Assembly (NCBI GenBank): GCA_026706345.1
Contig: JAPOYX010000212.1
Coordinates: forward strand, 1 to 64,000
DNA: 64,000 nucleotides
DNA from: Gemmatimonadota bacterium
Lineage (GTDB): Bacteria; JAAXHH01
Direction: 5' to 3'
Shown: positions 63,656 through 64,000 of the stretch, one piece after another
How positions within the stretch are numbered: position 1 is the stretch's first letter
Layout: each line of letters begins with the position of its first letter
The notes under the pieces: generated by a model
Told to the model about the DNA's origin: nothing
What the model saw: the letters and a program-made list of their open reading frames with translations, nothing else
The model's database searches: none
Translations under genes and position numbers: made by a program

Positions 63656-64000
63656 TCATCTTGTGTCCAGTATCGCGTGCAGTTCCGCCAGCGACTTGAT
63701 TTCATGATCAGGTACGATGCCCGTATCGTTCAATATTTCGTCACGATTCAGCCACACCACGCGTATTCCGACGGCCTGCGCACCTTCGACGTCGGTTTCG
63801 AGCGAATCTCCCACGTGCAGCAACTGATCCAGCCCACAGCCTGCCCTTTTCGCCGCGATCTGGAAAGTCCTGGGATCCGGTTTCTCGATCCCGATATCCT
63901 GCGCGTAGACGACGAACTCAAAGCGTCCTTCAAGTCCGAAGTACACCGGGTAGTTGTTGCCGTTCGATAACAGACCCAGCTTGAAGCTCGGACCAAGGAC
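63656..64000 (-). CDS. HAD-family hydrolase, 5' end beyond the window
   Basis: The frame is open to the right-hand edge. It shows motif II LGLLSNGNNYP, then the region IEKPDPRTFQIAA with the Lys of motif III and motif IV HVGDSLETDVEGAQAVGIRVVWLN, as in phosphoglycolate-phosphatase-like enzymes. Motif I lies outside the window. 114 residues are visible. The codon register is set so that base 64000 begins a codon. Confidence 0.88.
   Translation of the reverse strand, partial: VLGPSFKLGLLSNGNNYPVYFGLEGRFEFVVYAQDIGIEKPDPRTFQIAAKRAGCGLDQLLHVGDSLETDVEGAQAVGIRVVWLNRDEILNDTGIVPDHEIKSLAELHAILDTR

Overview
The window looks like a chromosomal segment of an uncultured, free-living or host-associated Gram-negative bacterium. 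By eye most of it has a GC content near 60 percent. The envelope genes fit a diderm: a DUF481-type outer-membrane barrel, a lipoprotein, a Tat-exported enzyme and four MacB/FtsX-type permeases of about 800 residues. Six phytanoyl-CoA-dioxygenase-like (PhyH) enzymes, a sulfatase, Gfo/Idh oxidoreductases, an enolase-superfamily enzyme and many small methyltransferases match gene content common in Latescibacterota, Poribacteria and Gemmatimonadota-like metagenome genomes. That placement is inference; no rRNA, ribosomal protein or other phylogenetic marker is present.

Layout. 1-4031 (+): LamG exported protein, Tat-signal class V aminotransferase (frameshifted), methyltransferase (frameshifted). 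4084-12398 (mostly -): PfkB kinase, clan GH-J/F-like glycosidase, a second class V aminotransferase (+), two Gfo/Idh dehydrogenases, Ldh2-type dehydrogenase, HpaI-type aldolase and a nonsense-disrupted methyltransferase, which reads as sugar or sugar-acid catabolism. 12528-14253 (+): DUF481 barrel and PhyH. 14258-22949 (-): three MacB/FtsX-type permeases (two are tandem paralogues, one with an in-frame stop), a frameshifted PhyH and a decayed TPR gene. 22961-31835 (-): TIM-barrel protein, enolase-superfamily enzyme, alpha/beta hydrolase, then HIT, zinc-ribbon protein, methyltransferase, HAD, FG-GAP protein and a dipeptidase. 32001-34989 (+): a membrane protein and a visibly AT-richer three-gene cassette led by a TIGR04255-like protein. 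35218-39331: katG, a DUF4377 triple-repeat lipoprotein with an in-frame stop, PhyH. 39364-46439: methyltransferase, a decayed steroid 5-alpha-reductase, a delta14-type sterol reductase, a ceramidase-like hydrolase, PhyH, SDR, PhyH. 46695-50533: citrate synthase, leuB, and a second citrate synthase carrying an N-terminal MerR-like HTH. 50535-56937 (-): IMPase-like phosphatase, methyltransferase, APH-type kinase, metallophosphoesterase, Nudix, fourth permease. 57075-59766 (-): HAD remnant, BrnT toxin-antitoxin pair, PhyH, truncated HAD, Nudix. 59784-64000: sulfatase (-), acetoacetate-decarboxylase-like, maleate-isomerase-like, DUF3830 (+), and a HAD gene running off the end (-).

Three things stand out. 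First, short tandem duplications of unrelated sequence lie over or beside gene boundaries at least eleven times, very often including a start or stop codon. Second, about ten genes are broken by frameshift, nonsense codon or internal deletion, some by deletions too large to be sequencing error. Third, two candidate systems deserve follow-up: the AT-rich TIGR04255 cassette (33229-34989) and the sterol-modifying block (40174-42017). No tRNA, rRNA, CRISPR array, transposase or phage gene was found.
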